From assembly GCF_004102725.1 (NCBI RefSeq), contig NZ_LHQS01000002.1:124001-188000 (forward strand): a stretch of DNA of 64,000 bases, given 5' to 3'. How positions within the stretch are numbered: position 1 is the stretch's first letter; each line of letters opens with the position of its first letter. The notes below the pieces were generated by a model. It worked only from the letters and a program-made list of their open reading frames with translations, was not told the DNA's origin and searched no databases. The stretch comes from Methanoculleus taiwanensis. Its GTDB lineage: Archaea > Halobacteriota > Methanomicrobia > Methanomicrobiales > Methanoculleaceae. Position numbers and translations under genes: made by a program. Below, piece after piece: positions 26,933 through 36,382 of this stretch.

Positions 26933-27609
26933 AATGTAACAAACTCAGTACCGGGAGTCCGGATCTCAATATGCTGCTCGGCGGCGGACTTGAGCGGCGG
27001 GTCATCACCCAGTTCTACGGTGAGCCCGCGAGCGGGAAGAGCACGCTCTGTCTCATGGCTGCGGCGGAATGTTTGCGAGCGGGGAAGTCGGTGATCTTCA
27101 TTGATACCGAAGGGTTTTCGGTGGAGCGGTTCAGCCAGGTGGCCGGTGGAGACGGAGCCGAGGAGCTTGCAGAGCACCTTTATCTCTTCGAACCGGTGGA
27201 CTTCGAACAGCAGGGGCTGATGATCGCCGAGAGCGAAGACCTCCTCCGTGCGAACCGGGAGCACCCCGTCGACCTGCTGATCATGGACTCCGCAACGGCA
27301 CTCTACCGCACCGAGCTCGAGACCGGGAAGGAGACTCTGCGACGGCTTTCCCACTATATGGTCAAGATCCTCGGGCTCGCAAAAAAGTATGACGTCCCCG
27401 TTCTGATCACCAACCAGATATACGTCGATATCGACAGAAAAAGGATCTCGGGGCTCGGGGGAACCGCACTTGAGCATATCTCAAAGGCGATTGTGAGCTT
27501 CGAGCGGCTCGACGGCACCCGCCGTGCAGTGCTCCGGAAGCATCGGTCGCGTCCCGAAGGTCTCTCTTTTGAGTTCGAGATAACGGAAACCGGTATTAAC
27601 AGGATATAG
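26929..27609 (+). CDS. radB: DNA repair and recombination protein RadB
   Basis: RadB is the archaeal RadA paralog that modulates recombination with little strand-exchange activity of its own. At 226 residues it is the RecA core without the N-terminal helix-hairpin-helix domain. LSTGSPDLNMLLGGGLERRV precedes the Walker A GEPASGKSTLCLMAA, and VDLLIMDSATALYRTE is Walker B; VLITNQIYVDID is the family loop. It follows larC with a four-base overlap and converges on dapF with a 14-base overlap. Confidence 0.94.
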   Translation: MKCNKLSTGSPDLNMLLGGGLERRVITQFYGEPASGKSTLCLMAAAECLRAGKSVIFIDTEGFSVERFSQVAGGDGAEELAEHLYLFEPVDFEQQGLMIAESEDLLRANREHPVDLLIMDSATALYRTELETGKETLRRLSHYMVKILGLAKKYDVPVLITNQIYVDIDRKRISGLGGTALEHISKAIVSFERLDGTRRAVLRKHRSRPEGLSFEFEITETGINRI

Positions 27610-28420
27610 ATCCTGTAAAGACGGTCTCGGCAGGCCCCTCCATCGTCGTCCCGTCCCGGAACCGGATGACGAGCGCCCCTCCCATCGTCTCGACCGCGAC
27701 GGTCTTCCCGACGAGCCCCTGCCGATGGGCGACTGCCGCCGATGCCGTCGCTCCTGTCCCGCAGCTGTAGGTCTCCGCCTCGACGCCACGCTCGAAGGTT
27801 CTGATGCGGAGTGTGTCGTCCTCCCCGACCTCGACAATGTTGACGTTCGCTCCCTTCGGGAAGGTCGGGTGGTTCCGGACGATAGGCCCGATCTTTCCGA
27901 TATCCACCGCTCCGATCTCCCGGACGAAGATAACGGCGTGCGGAACTCCCGTATTGACGGCGTAGACGGTATGCCCGGCGATCTTCTCAGTATAGTCGCC
28001 GTCGCCGGTTGCGGGGATGCGGGCTCTCGCAAACTCCGGTTCGGTCATTGTAATCGCCGCACGAAACTCCGTCTCCTCCTCGTTGTAACCCATGGTGACC
28101 GGCATGATCCCCGCCGCAGTCTCGACCGTGCAGGACTCCTGCACATATCCGGCATCGTAGGCGTATTTCACGAGACACCGGATGCCGTTCCCGCACATCT
28201 CGGCCTCGCTCTCGTCGGGCTGGAAGAGGCGCATCTTTATGTCCGCCTCCTCCGACGGCTGCAGGAAGAGAACACCGTCGGCACCGATGCCGAATCTGCG
28301 GTCGCAGTAGAGCGACGCAAACTGCGCCTTCATCCCGTCCGGTATAATCTCCCGGTCGTGCTCGTCAATCAGGATGAAATCGTTTCCGTTCCCCTGTAGT
28401 TTGGTAAAAGTAATCTCCAT
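27596..28420 (-). CDS. dapF: Diaminopimelate epimerase
   Basis: DapF converts LL- to meso-diaminopimelate in lysine synthesis without a cofactor, using two cysteines. Both are present: EAEMCGNGIRCLVKYA (near residue 77) and YSCGTGATASAAVAH (near 219). The start MEITFTKLQGNGNDFILID is diagnostic. The 274-residue length fits; a longer open frame to 28474 has no family support. The gene overlaps the end of radB by 14 bases on the opposite strand. Confidence 0.95.
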   Translation of the reverse strand: MEITFTKLQGNGNDFILIDEHDREIIPDGMKAQFASLYCDRRFGIGADGVLFLQPSEEADIKMRLFQPDESEAEMCGNGIRCLVKYAYDAGYVQESCTVETAAGIMPVTMGYNEEETEFRAAITMTEPEFARARIPATGDGDYTEKIAGHTVYAVNTGVPHAVIFVREIGAVDIGKIGPIVRNHPTFPKGANVNIVEVGEDDTLRIRTFERGVEAETYSCGTGATASAAVAHRQGLVGKTVAVETMGGALVIRFRDGTTMEGPAETVFTGSISC

Positions 28421-28584
28421 CGGTATCCTCAAAGACGCGTATGACGTTCGTTCAGATAATAATGAGGATTTCATCTCACCTCCCGGGGAAAACCCGATGC
28501 TCTACGGTCGGCGTCAGGAAGCGGGCTTCCGCCATATCCTGCCCTGAAGGAGCAGGTGGGGACGACGTTCTGTATCAGTCCTGC

Positions 28585-29547
28585 TCACTCATGATTTTCA
28601 GAGTTCATCACGAGTCCTTTGTGAAACTCTCCGATGCTCCATCCGAGATACTCTTTGATGATGCTGTAGGCGAGCCCGGGCGGTATCGCACCCTTCTCGG
28701 TCACGATGAGATCGACGTACTCCGCAGGCGTGACATCGAAGGCCGGGTTTCTGACCCGGACGTGCGAGAGCGCCCGGGCAAGGGTATCGGGGAGCACTTC
28801 ACTCCCGGAACGCTCCTCGATCTCGATCAGTTCCCCGAGGATGGTGCGGGGAGCGAACTTGTACGTCTCGGCAGCAACGATGAGATTTGTCCGCGCTTCG
28901 TGGGCTGCAAGGGCGATCTGTGCCGTCCCGATCTTGTTCACCACCGCACCGTTGACCGTGATGGCGTCCGCACCGACGATGACGAGGTCTACTTCGTTCA
29001 TGAAGTAGCGGACGGCGGAGTCGAGAATGTAGTTCGTCCGTATCCCCGCATCGTTCAGCGTCCGGATCGTGACGAGCCCCTGGTTTCGCGGCCGAACCTC
29101 GGTGGCATAGACCTCGATCTCCTTTCCCTGCCGGTCTGCTTCAAGGATGCAGGCAAGCGCCGCCTCCGAGTTGCAGTGCGTCATGAGGACGTCTCCGTCG
29201 GAGATGTGGCGTGCACCGATTGCTGCGATCTCCTCGACGGCGTGCAGCGATGACCGGATAAACGTATCCGCCCGTTCTCTGAGTGCGGATCTGGCTTCAG
29301 GAAGTGAATCAGCCCCTGAAAGACCGCTCATCACGGCATGCACCGCATTCGGCAGCGAGACCGCCGTCGGACGGGTGGCGATGAGCTGCTCCGCAGCTTC
29401 CTGCATCTCCGTTCGGAATGCGGCGAGGTCGGATACCTCGATTGTCCCGGCATACTCCCTGAGTGCCTCCGCAGCTGCCCGGGCTATGCGCCCGGCACCC
29501 CGGATCTTCATGGTTCGGATATCCTCGGCCGTCTCAGTCAGCAGCAT
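28585..29547 (-). CDS. Ribose-1,5-bisphosphate isomerase (eIF2B-alpha family)
   Basis: The 320-residue protein belongs to the eIF2B/MtnA superfamily. In archaea with form III RuBisCO, such proteins convert ribose-1,5-bisphosphate to ribulose-1,5-bisphosphate in AMP salvage. The segments TMKIRGAGRIARAAAEALRE, VLMTHCNSEAALACILEA, YATEVRPRNQGLVTIRTL and LVIVGADAITVNGAVVNKIG match that group, including the Cys of HCNSE and the Asp of GADAI. RuBisCO and AMP phosphorylase are not in this window, so the reaction is inferred from family. Confidence 0.87.
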   Translation of the reverse strand: MLLTETAEDIRTMKIRGAGRIARAAAEALREYAGTIEVSDLAAFRTEMQEAAEQLIATRPTAVSLPNAVHAVMSGLSGADSLPEARSALRERADTFIRSSLHAVEEIAAIGARHISDGDVLMTHCNSEAALACILEADRQGKEIEVYATEVRPRNQGLVTIRTLNDAGIRTNYILDSAVRYFMNEVDLVIVGADAITVNGAVVNKIGTAQIALAAHEARTNLIVAAETYKFAPRTILGELIEIEERSGSEVLPDTLARALSHVRVRNPAFDVTPAEYVDLIVTEKGAIPPGLAYSIIKEYLGWSIGEFHKGLVMNSENHE

Positions 29548-29550
29548 ACA

Positions 29551-29563
29551 TCTTCATTGAAGA
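29551..29563. repeat. Palindrome TCTTCA-t-TGAAGA in divergent promoter
   Basis: A perfect 13-base palindrome lies four bases upstream of the isomerase ATG, next to a shared ATACTATATTACATAG TATA region. It could be an operator for the divergent pair at 29547 and 29606. Confidence 0.35.
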
Positions 29564-29605
29564 GGCGATACTATATTACATAGAACTATTGGCGTTGGGA
29601 TTGCG

Positions 29606-30445
29606 ATGTCGGTTGCCGTTGTCTTTGATAGTGCAGGAACGTTGCTGAAGACCTTCAGGGTGGCACGTGACGTCCGGAACGGGGGTATGCTTATCGACGT
29701 GGAGACGACCACGCTGACGTATTCATCCGAGAACCGGGTGCTGGTAGTGCTCCATCTTCACTCCCGCGACGTCATCGAGGCATCTTCCGAGATGCCTCTT
29801 TCATCGTTCCTCATCGAGAAAGGTATCGGATTCGGGGTTGCCTGCGCCTGCCGTGTGATCCCTGCCGAGGTGGTCGGCAGCGTCCTCTACACCGACCGGC
29901 ATGCCCGCGTCGGGGATCTGCAGGAATGCATCAGGCAGGTCTGGAGCAGCTGTAAGCAGGAGTCCATCGTGACGCTGAACTCCGGGGTGATCGTCAATAT
30001 GGCTATGAACGGGATTGAGTTTGCCGTTACCACGGGAGGAAAGCCCTTCGACGGGGCGAAGGAGACGATCAGCGAGCTGCACCGGATGGGTGTTCCGGCG
30101 TATATCGCCTCCGGCGACCGTGTTGCTAAACTCGAGAAGATGGGGGACTACCTCGGCATTCCCCGCGAGCGCGTCTACGGTGTTGCGACCCCGTCGATAA
30201 AGGCGCAGATAGTCGAAGACCTTCGGAAACAGCACGATGTGGTCGTCATGGTCGGCGATGCCATCAACGATCTGCACGCGTTCAAGGCGGCCGATGTCTC
30301 CATCCTTTCCGAGCAGCAGTCGGATACGAAGCCGGAGGTGCTCTACCTGAGCGCAGACTATATCATCAGGAATGTGGCGGAGGTGCCCGGCATCGTCAGA
30401 GGCCTGCTCGGCAACGGTTCGTTTCCGGATACTGGTACGATATAA
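29606..30445 (+). CDS. HAD-superfamily phosphatase, P-type ATPase-like
   Basis: The 279-residue soluble protein has the HAD motifs in a P-type-ATPase style. Motif I is FDSAGTL (Asp8; the ATPase form is DKTGT), motif II lies near YIASGDRVAKLEKMGDYLGI, the motif III lysine is in TPSIKAQIVEDL, and motif IV is MVGDAINDLHAFKAADVSI. It has no membrane segments. It lies 48 bases upstream of atwA in the same direction and may belong to the methyl-CoM reductase activation operon. Its substrate is unknown; that placement is the main clue. Confidence 0.82.
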   Translation: MSVAVVFDSAGTLLKTFRVARDVRNGGMLIDVETTTLTYSSENRVLVVLHLHSRDVIEASSEMPLSSFLIEKGIGFGVACACRVIPAEVVGSVLYTDRHARVGDLQECIRQVWSSCKQESIVTLNSGVIVNMAMNGIEFAVTTGGKPFDGAKETISELHRMGVPAYIASGDRVAKLEKMGDYLGIPRERVYGVATPSIKAQIVEDLRKQHDVVVMVGDAINDLHAFKAADVSILSEQQSDTKPEVLYLSADYIIRNVAEVPGIVRGLLGNGSFPDTGTI

Positions 30446-30493
30446 ACCATAATATGATACGACCGCCACAGTAGTTGTAACGAGGAGCTTGCG

Positions 30494-32104
30494 ATGAACC
30501 CATTAATCACGGTAAAAAACCTCTGCATGGATTTCAATGGGAATACTGCACTGAAGGATATAAATTTCGAGGTTGCAGAGGGGGAGATTGTAGGGATTAT
30601 CGGCAGGAGCGGATCCGGTAAGACCGTTCTTATGCACCTGATGCGAGGCGTCGATCAACCCCCGACGAGCGGTCAGATTATGTATCATATTGCCGCATGC
30701 GCAGGATGCGAGTACATCAGCGTCCGGAGCGATGCCGGTAAACCCTGTCCCAAATGCGGCGGCGAGCTGACGGCTCTCGATGTCGATCTCTGGGCGGAAG
30801 AGAATGCCGGCATGAAACGGCGGATAATGCGCCGGACGGCGATCATGTTTCAGCGGACGTTCGCCCTCTACGGGGACGACCGTGTTATCGAGAACGTGCT
30901 GCACGCTCTCGACGATATCGGCTACCCGTCGGAAAAAGCGATCGGCAGAGCCGCCGATCTCATCGACGAGGTCCGCCTTTCCCATCGGATGATGCATATC
31001 GCCCGCGATCTCTCCGGTGGTGAGAAACAGCGGGTGGTGCTCGCCCGCCAGCTCGCAAAAGAGCCGGTTCTCCTCTTCGCGGACGAACCCACCGGGACGC
31101 TCGACCCTGAGACGGCGGTGCTCGTGCACCGGATGCTGATCGAGAGCGCACAGACCAATGATATGGGAATGGTCGTTACCTCTCACTTCTCGCAGGTGAT
31201 CGAAGACGTCGCGGATCGTGCGATTCTCCTTGAAGACGGTGAAATTGTCAGGATAGGATCGCCGAAAGAGGTTATCCAGCGCTTCATGGAGGACTACAGC
31301 GACGTCTCCGAGCGGCAGGTTGCCGAGGTCGGGGAGAAGGTCATGGTCGCCCGTGACGTCATCAAGCGCTATCTCTCCGTCGACCGGGGTGTTGTAAAAG
31401 CGGTGAACGGTGTCTCCTTCGAGGTCGGGGAGAAGGAGATCTTCGGCGTTATCGGGAAGAGCGGTGCAGGAAAGACGACCCTCTCCCGCATGATATCAGG
31501 AATCCTCGAACCCACGAGCGGTGAGCTGAATATCAGGATAGGCGACGACTGGGTGGACATGACCAAGCCCGGTATTGAAAAGCGGGGGCGTGCCAAGGCA
31601 TATATCGGCCTGCTCCACCAGGAGTACGACCTCTATCCGCACCGGACGGTTCTCGATAACCTCACCGACGCCATCGGGCTTGAGTTCCCAAAAGAGCTCG
31701 CACTTAGGAAAGCCCTCATCACTCTCGGCATGGCGGGATTCTCCGAGGAGAAGAGCAGGGCGATCCTCGACCGCTACCCTGCCCAGCTCTCCGAGGGCGA
31801 GAAGCACCGGGTGGCGCTTGCACAGGTGCTGATCCGCGAGCCCAGGGTTATCATCCTCGACGAACCCACCGGGACGATGGATCCGATCACCAAGATCGAC
31901 GTGAAGCACTCGATCCTGCACGCCCGCGAAGAGATGGACGAGACATTTATCGTGGTATCCCACGATATGGACTTTGTGAAGGATATCTGCGATCGGGTCG
32001 CGCTGATGCGTGGCGGCAAGATCATCAAGCTGGGGCCGACGGCCGAGGTTCTCAGCGAGCTGACGGAAGACGAACGGAAAGTGATGGGCAGCGCCGCCCC
32101 GTAA
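30494..32104 (+). CDS. atwA: Methyl-coenzyme M reductase activation component A2
   Basis: AtwA is a twin-ABC ATPase that supplies ATP for reductive activation of the nickel of methyl-CoM reductase. The 536 residues contain two nucleotide-binding domains. The first has Walker A GRSGSGKTVL and signature LSGGEKQRV; the second has GKSGAGKTTL and LSEGEKHRVALAQ, and both have LDEPTGT or ADEPTGT Walker B ends. Within the first domain sits a four-Cys zinc site, CAGCEYISV and CPKCGGEL, typical of this family. It opens a tightly spaced run of methanogenesis marker genes; GAGGAG precedes the ATG. Confidence 0.95.
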   Translation: MNPLITVKNLCMDFNGNTALKDINFEVAEGEIVGIIGRSGSGKTVLMHLMRGVDQPPTSGQIMYHIAACAGCEYISVRSDAGKPCPKCGGELTALDVDLWAEENAGMKRRIMRRTAIMFQRTFALYGDDRVIENVLHALDDIGYPSEKAIGRAADLIDEVRLSHRMMHIARDLSGGEKQRVVLARQLAKEPVLLFADEPTGTLDPETAVLVHRMLIESAQTNDMGMVVTSHFSQVIEDVADRAILLEDGEIVRIGSPKEVIQRFMEDYSDVSERQVAEVGEKVMVARDVIKRYLSVDRGVVKAVNGVSFEVGEKEIFGVIGKSGAGKTTLSRMISGILEPTSGELNIRIGDDWVDMTKPGIEKRGRAKAYIGLLHQEYDLYPHRTVLDNLTDAIGLEFPKELALRKALITLGMAGFSEEKSRAILDRYPAQLSEGEKHRVALAQVLIREPRVIILDEPTGTMDPITKIDVKHSILHAREEMDETFIVVSHDMDFVKDICDRVALMRGGKIIKLGPTAEVLSELTEDERKVMGSAAP

Positions 32105-32116
32105 GGGAGGTGACCG

Positions 32117-33640
32117 ATGGAGATCCATCTCGATGGGGAGCGCCGGGTCGTCCCGGAGGGTGCCCGTCTTTCCGATCTCCTTCCCGACAGGGATCCGCGA
32201 TGCACCGTCGCTCTTATTCGTCCTGCCCATGAGGAGGCTGCGGAGACCGCACAGCTCCGCATCGTCTCGACGGCGGGTGAGATCGTTGTTGAAGGGAGCG
32301 GGAGTGCGTACCGTCTCCCTGAGGAGGATTCCGGACAGCCCCGTAAGCTCGAGCTCCGCTGGACTGACCGGTATGCAGCTGCGTTCGGGCCGTTTGTATC
32401 GGCGTTCTCTCCTGCGCGCCGCCCGTACCGGTATGAACGGGGAGACGTCATCCTCGGATGCGGCGGATACGACCCGGCCAGATCCTATCTGATATTCTCG
32501 AAGATTCGCCATACGGCAGACCACGGCGCTCCGGAGGACGGAGGTGTCGTCGGGCGGGTCGTCAGCGGAAGGAGCGTCCTCGATACCTGGAAGGAGGGCG
32601 ACCGGATTCTCCGTATTGACCGGATTCAGAGCCGGGCGGATCGGTCCCGGGCGGTGACGACGACCGACGGCAGCATCGTCCTTGAAGACGGCATGCATAT
32701 CGTCAGCTGTCTGGAGGCGGAGGCCGAAGGTTTTTCAAGCGACGGTATCGATACCCGGACGGCGAAGAGTGTCGAGCATCTCCTCCTTGCGCTGCAGGGC
32801 GGCCGATTCTCCGTAGGACGGTCGGCCAGCACGCACATTCGTGACGAACGGCTCGCCAGGACGAAGGTTCCTGCGGAGCAGAACGCCGCACGCCTGGCGG
32901 GCACCGTCACGGTCAGGACAACCGGGAAATCGGAGGGAGCGGTCTATATCTATACAGACAACGCTCCGGCGAGCTCTGCACATACCGTGGTCGCCGGAGT
33001 CACCCGCGGCCTTGAGCTTGCGCGGCTTGCTCGTGAGGGTGACCTGCTCTGTATCCGGGTTATCCCGGAGAAGCTCGATCTCATCGGCAGGACGCTTGGT
33101 GAGGCGCGAACCGCTGCCGGAGAACGGGGCATCGGCATCACCGCGGATGAAGCGGGCGACGACCGTGTCGTGGTCGATCAGCGGCCGGCGACGACGCTCG
33201 AGGCACTGGCGAACGGGGAGGTTCAGGTTACGACAAAGCCTTTCGGCCAGGTGATCGGCGTCCGGCTCGACGACGAACATGCTCCCCTGACGTGCGCCGT
33301 CTTTCGGGAGGTCTCGGGGCTGAAGCACCACTCCGTCGGGAAGATCCCATTCTACTTCAAATTCGAGGATGTCTATCTCTTCAAGCCGTCGATAGCACGG
33401 GGTGTCGGCATTATCCCGGAGAATACTCCCGAAGGGGTTGTTCCCGCCAACAGTCTGGCGATGACGAACGACTCGCGGAAAGGCTCGGGTATGGTTGGAG
33501 TGCGCACGACGGAGAGTGCGGAGTTCGGGCCGACGTCCGAGCCGTTCACCGGCACCAACATCATCGGAACCGTCACGGAGGTCGAAAAACTCGAAGGCCT
33601 CAAGGAAGGTTCGATGGTCTATATCAGAGAGGTGAAATAG
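32117..33640 (+). CDS. Methanogenesis marker protein 3
   Basis: The 507-residue product matches the Mmp3 (UPF0288) family, found nearly only in methanogens and their methyl-CoM reductase-bearing relatives. Its C-terminal half contains VGKIPFYFKFEDVYLFKPSI, GVGIIPENTPEGVVPANSL and FTGTNIIGTVTEVEKL, a peptidyl-prolyl-isomerase-like region. Mmp3 co-purifies with MCR-activation complexes in work known to me. The gene follows atwA after 12 bases and its stop abuts the next ATG, so the cluster is one operon. Precise biochemical role unknown. Confidence 0.9.
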   Translation: MEIHLDGERRVVPEGARLSDLLPDRDPRCTVALIRPAHEEAAETAQLRIVSTAGEIVVEGSGSAYRLPEEDSGQPRKLELRWTDRYAAAFGPFVSAFSPARRPYRYERGDVILGCGGYDPARSYLIFSKIRHTADHGAPEDGGVVGRVVSGRSVLDTWKEGDRILRIDRIQSRADRSRAVTTTDGSIVLEDGMHIVSCLEAEAEGFSSDGIDTRTAKSVEHLLLALQGGRFSVGRSASTHIRDERLARTKVPAEQNAARLAGTVTVRTTGKSEGAVYIYTDNAPASSAHTVVAGVTRGLELARLAREGDLLCIRVIPEKLDLIGRTLGEARTAAGERGIGITADEAGDDRVVVDQRPATTLEALANGEVQVTTKPFGQVIGVRLDDEHAPLTCAVFREVSGLKHHSVGKIPFYFKFEDVYLFKPSIARGVGIIPENTPEGVVPANSLAMTNDSRKGSGMVGVRTTESAEFGPTSEPFTGTNIIGTVTEVEKLEGLKEGSMVYIREVK

Positions 33641-34105
33641 ATGGCCGAGTACACGCCCCGTCTCGTGGGCACTGTCACTAAGTACGTCTTCATCGAGTCG
33701 CCGACGATGACGCCTTCGGCTCTCGCGCTCCGGGCGTACGAGGTCTCTGAAGGCGTCATGATCAAAGAGACCTGTTTCGGCCTGCAGGTCACGGGGATGC
33801 CGGAGGACGTCGACCGGCTTATCCGGACGATCCGCACTTTTGATCCGGCACATATTTTCGTCAAGGATCGGGGTTTCCCGCCCGGCGATCCGCGGCGTTG
33901 CCGGGCGAATCTCGGCGGAGCCCGCCCGGGCTATCTCGGTCACGAGGCAGAGTTTCCTCTGCTCCGCTACGTCTCTCACGGTCTTGAGGTGCTCGAGACG
34001 GGCGGGGAGAGAGAGCCTGCAGGAGCGCCCGTGCGGCAGGAGGGACGATCGCTATTGAATATCAAAAAACTCAAAGAGTTGATCGAAGAAGCAGAGGAGT
34101 CCTGA
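33641..34105 (+). CDS. Methanogenesis marker protein 6
   Basis: The 154-residue protein matches marker family 6: it opens MAEYTPRLVGTVTKYVFIES and contains VKDRGFPPGDPRRCRANLGG. The start codon follows the Mmp3 stop directly, implying translational coupling. The family is restricted to MCR-containing archaea. No known catalytic motif is visible. Context with atwA, mmp3, mmp5, mmp15, mmp17 and mmp7 points to assembly or activation of methyl-CoM reductase. Confidence 0.88.
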   Translation: MAEYTPRLVGTVTKYVFIESPTMTPSALALRAYEVSEGVMIKETCFGLQVTGMPEDVDRLIRTIRTFDPAHIFVKDRGFPPGDPRRCRANLGGARPGYLGHEAEFPLLRYVSHGLEVLETGGEREPAGAPVRQEGRSLLNIKKLKELIEEAEES

Positions 34106-34109
34106 AGAT

Positions 34110-34562
34110 ATGGCCAAGGTGTTTATTTATCCTGCAACGAGTCTGATCCTCTCCGACCTGGTGGCACGGTTCGGTCATCAGCCGCTCGGCGCCGCACTCT
34201 CAATCCGGGAGCGTATCCAAACCGCCGGCGTCGAATCGCCGCCTCTCCAGATCACCCCCGAGGACCCGAAGAAAGGGTTGAAGTATGCGGCCGTCGAGGT
34301 GCCGTCGGGTGTCCGGGGCAGGATGTCGATATACGGGCCTCTCCTCGAGGATGCGGAGGCCGCGATAATCGTCACCGACGCCGATCTCGCGTTCGGGTGC
34401 ATGGGGTGCGCCCGGACGGACGAACTGATCCTCTTCTCTCTCCGCCAGAAGGATATCCCTATACTCGAGGTTGAGTATCCGGGGAACGAGGAGGAAGGGG
34501 TGCGCTTCGTCGCCGCCATCAGGGATTTCCTGGCCGGGCTTGCAAAGGAGGAAGAGAAATGA
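34110..34562 (+). CDS. Methanogenesis marker protein 5
   Basis: The 150-residue product matches marker family 5: it begins [20 protein letters not shown] and contains [20 protein letters not shown], whose CMGC pair could bind metal or form a disulfide. The C-terminus reads [20 protein letters not shown]. It lies four bases after mmp6 and overlaps mmp15 by ATGA. Biochemical function is not known to me; cluster membership suggests a role in MCR maturation. Confidence 0.88.
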   Translation: MAKVFIYPATSLILSDLVARFGHQPLGAALSIRERIQTAGVESPPLQITPEDPKKGLKYAAVEVPSGVRGRMSIYGPLLEDAEAAIIVTDADLAFGCMGCARTDELILFSLRQKDIPILEVEYPGNEEEGVRFVAAIRDFLAGLAKEEEK

Positions 34563-35797
34563 CGTCACGGGTGAGGATTGCCCAGCTTTCCTGCGGTTCC
34601 GAGTACAGCGGAGTGCAGAAGGAGATTGCCGATGCGGCTGAATCGGTCGATGCGGAGATCTTCTTCCCTGATGTCGCGCTCGCCGATGTCAGATCGGCGG
34701 TGAAGGATTTCGGGCTCGATGTCCGGAGCGCCGATTTAAAACTTGCGATTGCCCGGGCAAAGGCGCTCGTCGAAGGAAAAGTCGAGGCGGACGCGGTCTT
34801 CATCGGAACCTGCTTCCGGTGTGCGGAGGCCGCGATCGTCAGGAACGAGCTCCGGCGTTACATCCACGAGCGATCGAGCCTTCCGGTCGTCAGCTACTCC
34901 TTCACCGAACGGACGACTGCAGGCACGCTGCTCACCCGAATGGAGGCGCTGACCACCATCGCGAGGAGACGGGCGCTCCTTGCCCGTGAGGAGCAGACCG
35001 GGATCACCCTCGGGGTGGACAGCGGTTCGAGCACGACGAAGGCTGTCGTCATGCGGAACAACCAGGTGGTCGGAACCGGATGGCGCCCGACGACCGAGGT
35101 GCTCAAGAGCGCCGACGAGGTTGTCGAACTCGCGCTTGCGGAGGCGGGGCTCTCCCGCGAGGATGTCGAGGCCGTCGGCACTACCGGCTATGGGCGGTTC
35201 CTCATCGGAAAGCATCTCGGTGCCGATCTTATCCAGGAGGAGCTGACCGTCAACTCGAAGGGAGCGGTCTATCTTGCCGATCACCAGCGGGGAGCCTCGA
35301 CGGTGATCGATATCGGGGGTATGGACAACAAGGCGATCAGTGTCATTGACGGAATCCCGGGAACGTTCACGATGGGCGGCATCTGTGCCGGCGCCAGCGG
35401 GCGGTTCCTCGAGATGACGGCGAAGCGTCTCGGCGTCGATATCACCGAGCTTGGACCCCTCGCCATGAAGGGTTTTGCGAAGAACGTACCGATGAACAGC
35501 TACTGCATCGTCTTTGGGACGCAGAGCCTTGTCAACGCCCTTGCGGCAGGCAGCTCCCCGGAGGATGTCGCCGCCGCCGCATGCCATAGCGTCGCCGAGC
35601 AGGTCTTCGAGCAGCAGCTTCAGGAGGTCGACATCAAAGAGCCGGTGATCATGGTCGGCGGGACGTCGCTGATCGAGGGGCTCGTTCATGCGATGGGCGA
35701 ACTTCTGCAGACCGATATCGTCGTCCCACCGAACTCCCAGTACATCGGCGCGGTGGGCTCTGCGCTGCTCGCGTCCGGATACATCAAAGGAGATTGA
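34559..35797 (+). CDS. Methanogenesis marker protein 15 (BadF/HgdC-like ATPase)
   Basis: The 412-residue protein has a C-terminal ASKHA ATPase domain of the 2-hydroxyglutaryl-CoA dehydratase activator type: [20 protein letters not shown] (phosphate 1), [19 protein letters not shown] (phosphate 2) and [20 protein letters not shown], where the Cys corresponds to the cluster ligand region of such activators. The first 140 residues are a separate domain with SCGSEYSG and [14 protein letters not shown]-driven low-potential electron transfer would suit activation of Ni(I) in methyl-CoM reductase; this is inference from the fold and operon. Confidence 0.91.
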   Translation: MTSRVRIAQLSCGSEYSGVQKEIADAAESVDAEIFFPDVALADVRSAVKDFGLDVRSADLKLAIARAKALVEGKVEADAVFIGTCFRCAEAAIVRNELRRYIHERSSLPVVSYSFTERTTAGTLLTRMEALTTIARRRALLAREEQTGITLGVDSGSSTTKAVVMRNNQVVGTGWRPTTEVLKSADEVVELALAEAGLSREDVEAVGTTGYGRFLIGKHLGADLIQEELTVNSKGAVYLADHQRGASTVIDIGGMDNKAISVIDGIPGTFTMGGICAGASGRFLEMTAKRLGVDITELGPLAMKGFAKNVPMNSYCIVFGTQSLVNALAAGSSPEDVAAAACHSVAEQVFEQQLQEVDIKEPVIMVGGTSLIEGLVHAMGELLQTDIVVPPNSQYIGAVGSALLASGYIKGD

Positions 35798-36382
35798 ATG
35801 CCTCCGCTGAACTACTTTGAAGTCGAGTGTAGCGATAGGAGAGGGGGTGAGGCTTACAAGCGGATCGCCGCCGACGTACTGCAGGATCTCGATCTCATCA
35901 AGGTGATCGAGAAACTGCACATCTTTATCGATCCGAAGGTCCCGATCTTCGTCGCCGCCGGAACGATCCGCCACCTGCCGCGGCAGGTCCGGCTGCACGA
36001 CTTCGCCAACATCAACGTTCAGGAGGGAAAAGCCGTCCTCGATATCAGCGACGAGACCTACCTCGCCCCGCTGCTCACCCTGCTCTGGGTGCGGTTCGGC
36101 AAGGAGCATGTCGAACAGCCCGACCGGTTCACCATCGTCCTTCCTGCAGAAGGGTTCCAGAAAGAGAATATCGAGGATCTGGTGGTGGCGGATCCGAGTG
36201 CATCTATTCACCAGGACGTCATTTATGCCCTGCAGTATATTGCTCCGGAGGGGTTCAAGGTGCGGCGTCAGTATGTAAAGAGCACGAAATTTTACTATGT
36301 GGCAAGTGAGGATACGCTGCCCGAGGATGTCGTGGAGACCCTCGTTGCCGAGAAGTTCGCCCTGATGGGGGTGAGCCTGTGA
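35798..36382 (+). CDS. Methanogenesis marker protein 17
   Basis: The 194-residue product matches marker family 17: it begins MPPLNYFEVECSDRRGGEAY and contains PIFVAAGTIRHLPRQVRLHD and SIHQDVIYALQYIAPEGFKV. It starts on the base after the mmp15 stop and overlaps mmp7 by four bases. In other methanogens this protein has been linked to MCR activation complexes. No catalytic motif can be pointed out from sequence alone. Confidence 0.88.
   Translation: MPPLNYFEVECSDRRGGEAYKRIAADVLQDLDLIKVIEKLHIFIDPKVPIFVAAGTIRHLPRQVRLHDFANINVQEGKAVLDISDETYLAPLLTLLWVRFGKEHVEQPDRFTIVLPAEGFQKENIEDLVVADPSASIHQDVIYALQYIAPEGFKVRRQYVKSTKFYYVASEDTLPEDVVETLVAEKFALMGVSL

Noticed and set aside
28441-28584. Inverted stretches such as AAGCGGGCTT between dapF and the isomerase
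   Set aside because: Short and imperfect; no T-run on either strand, so I do not call a terminator or riboswitch.
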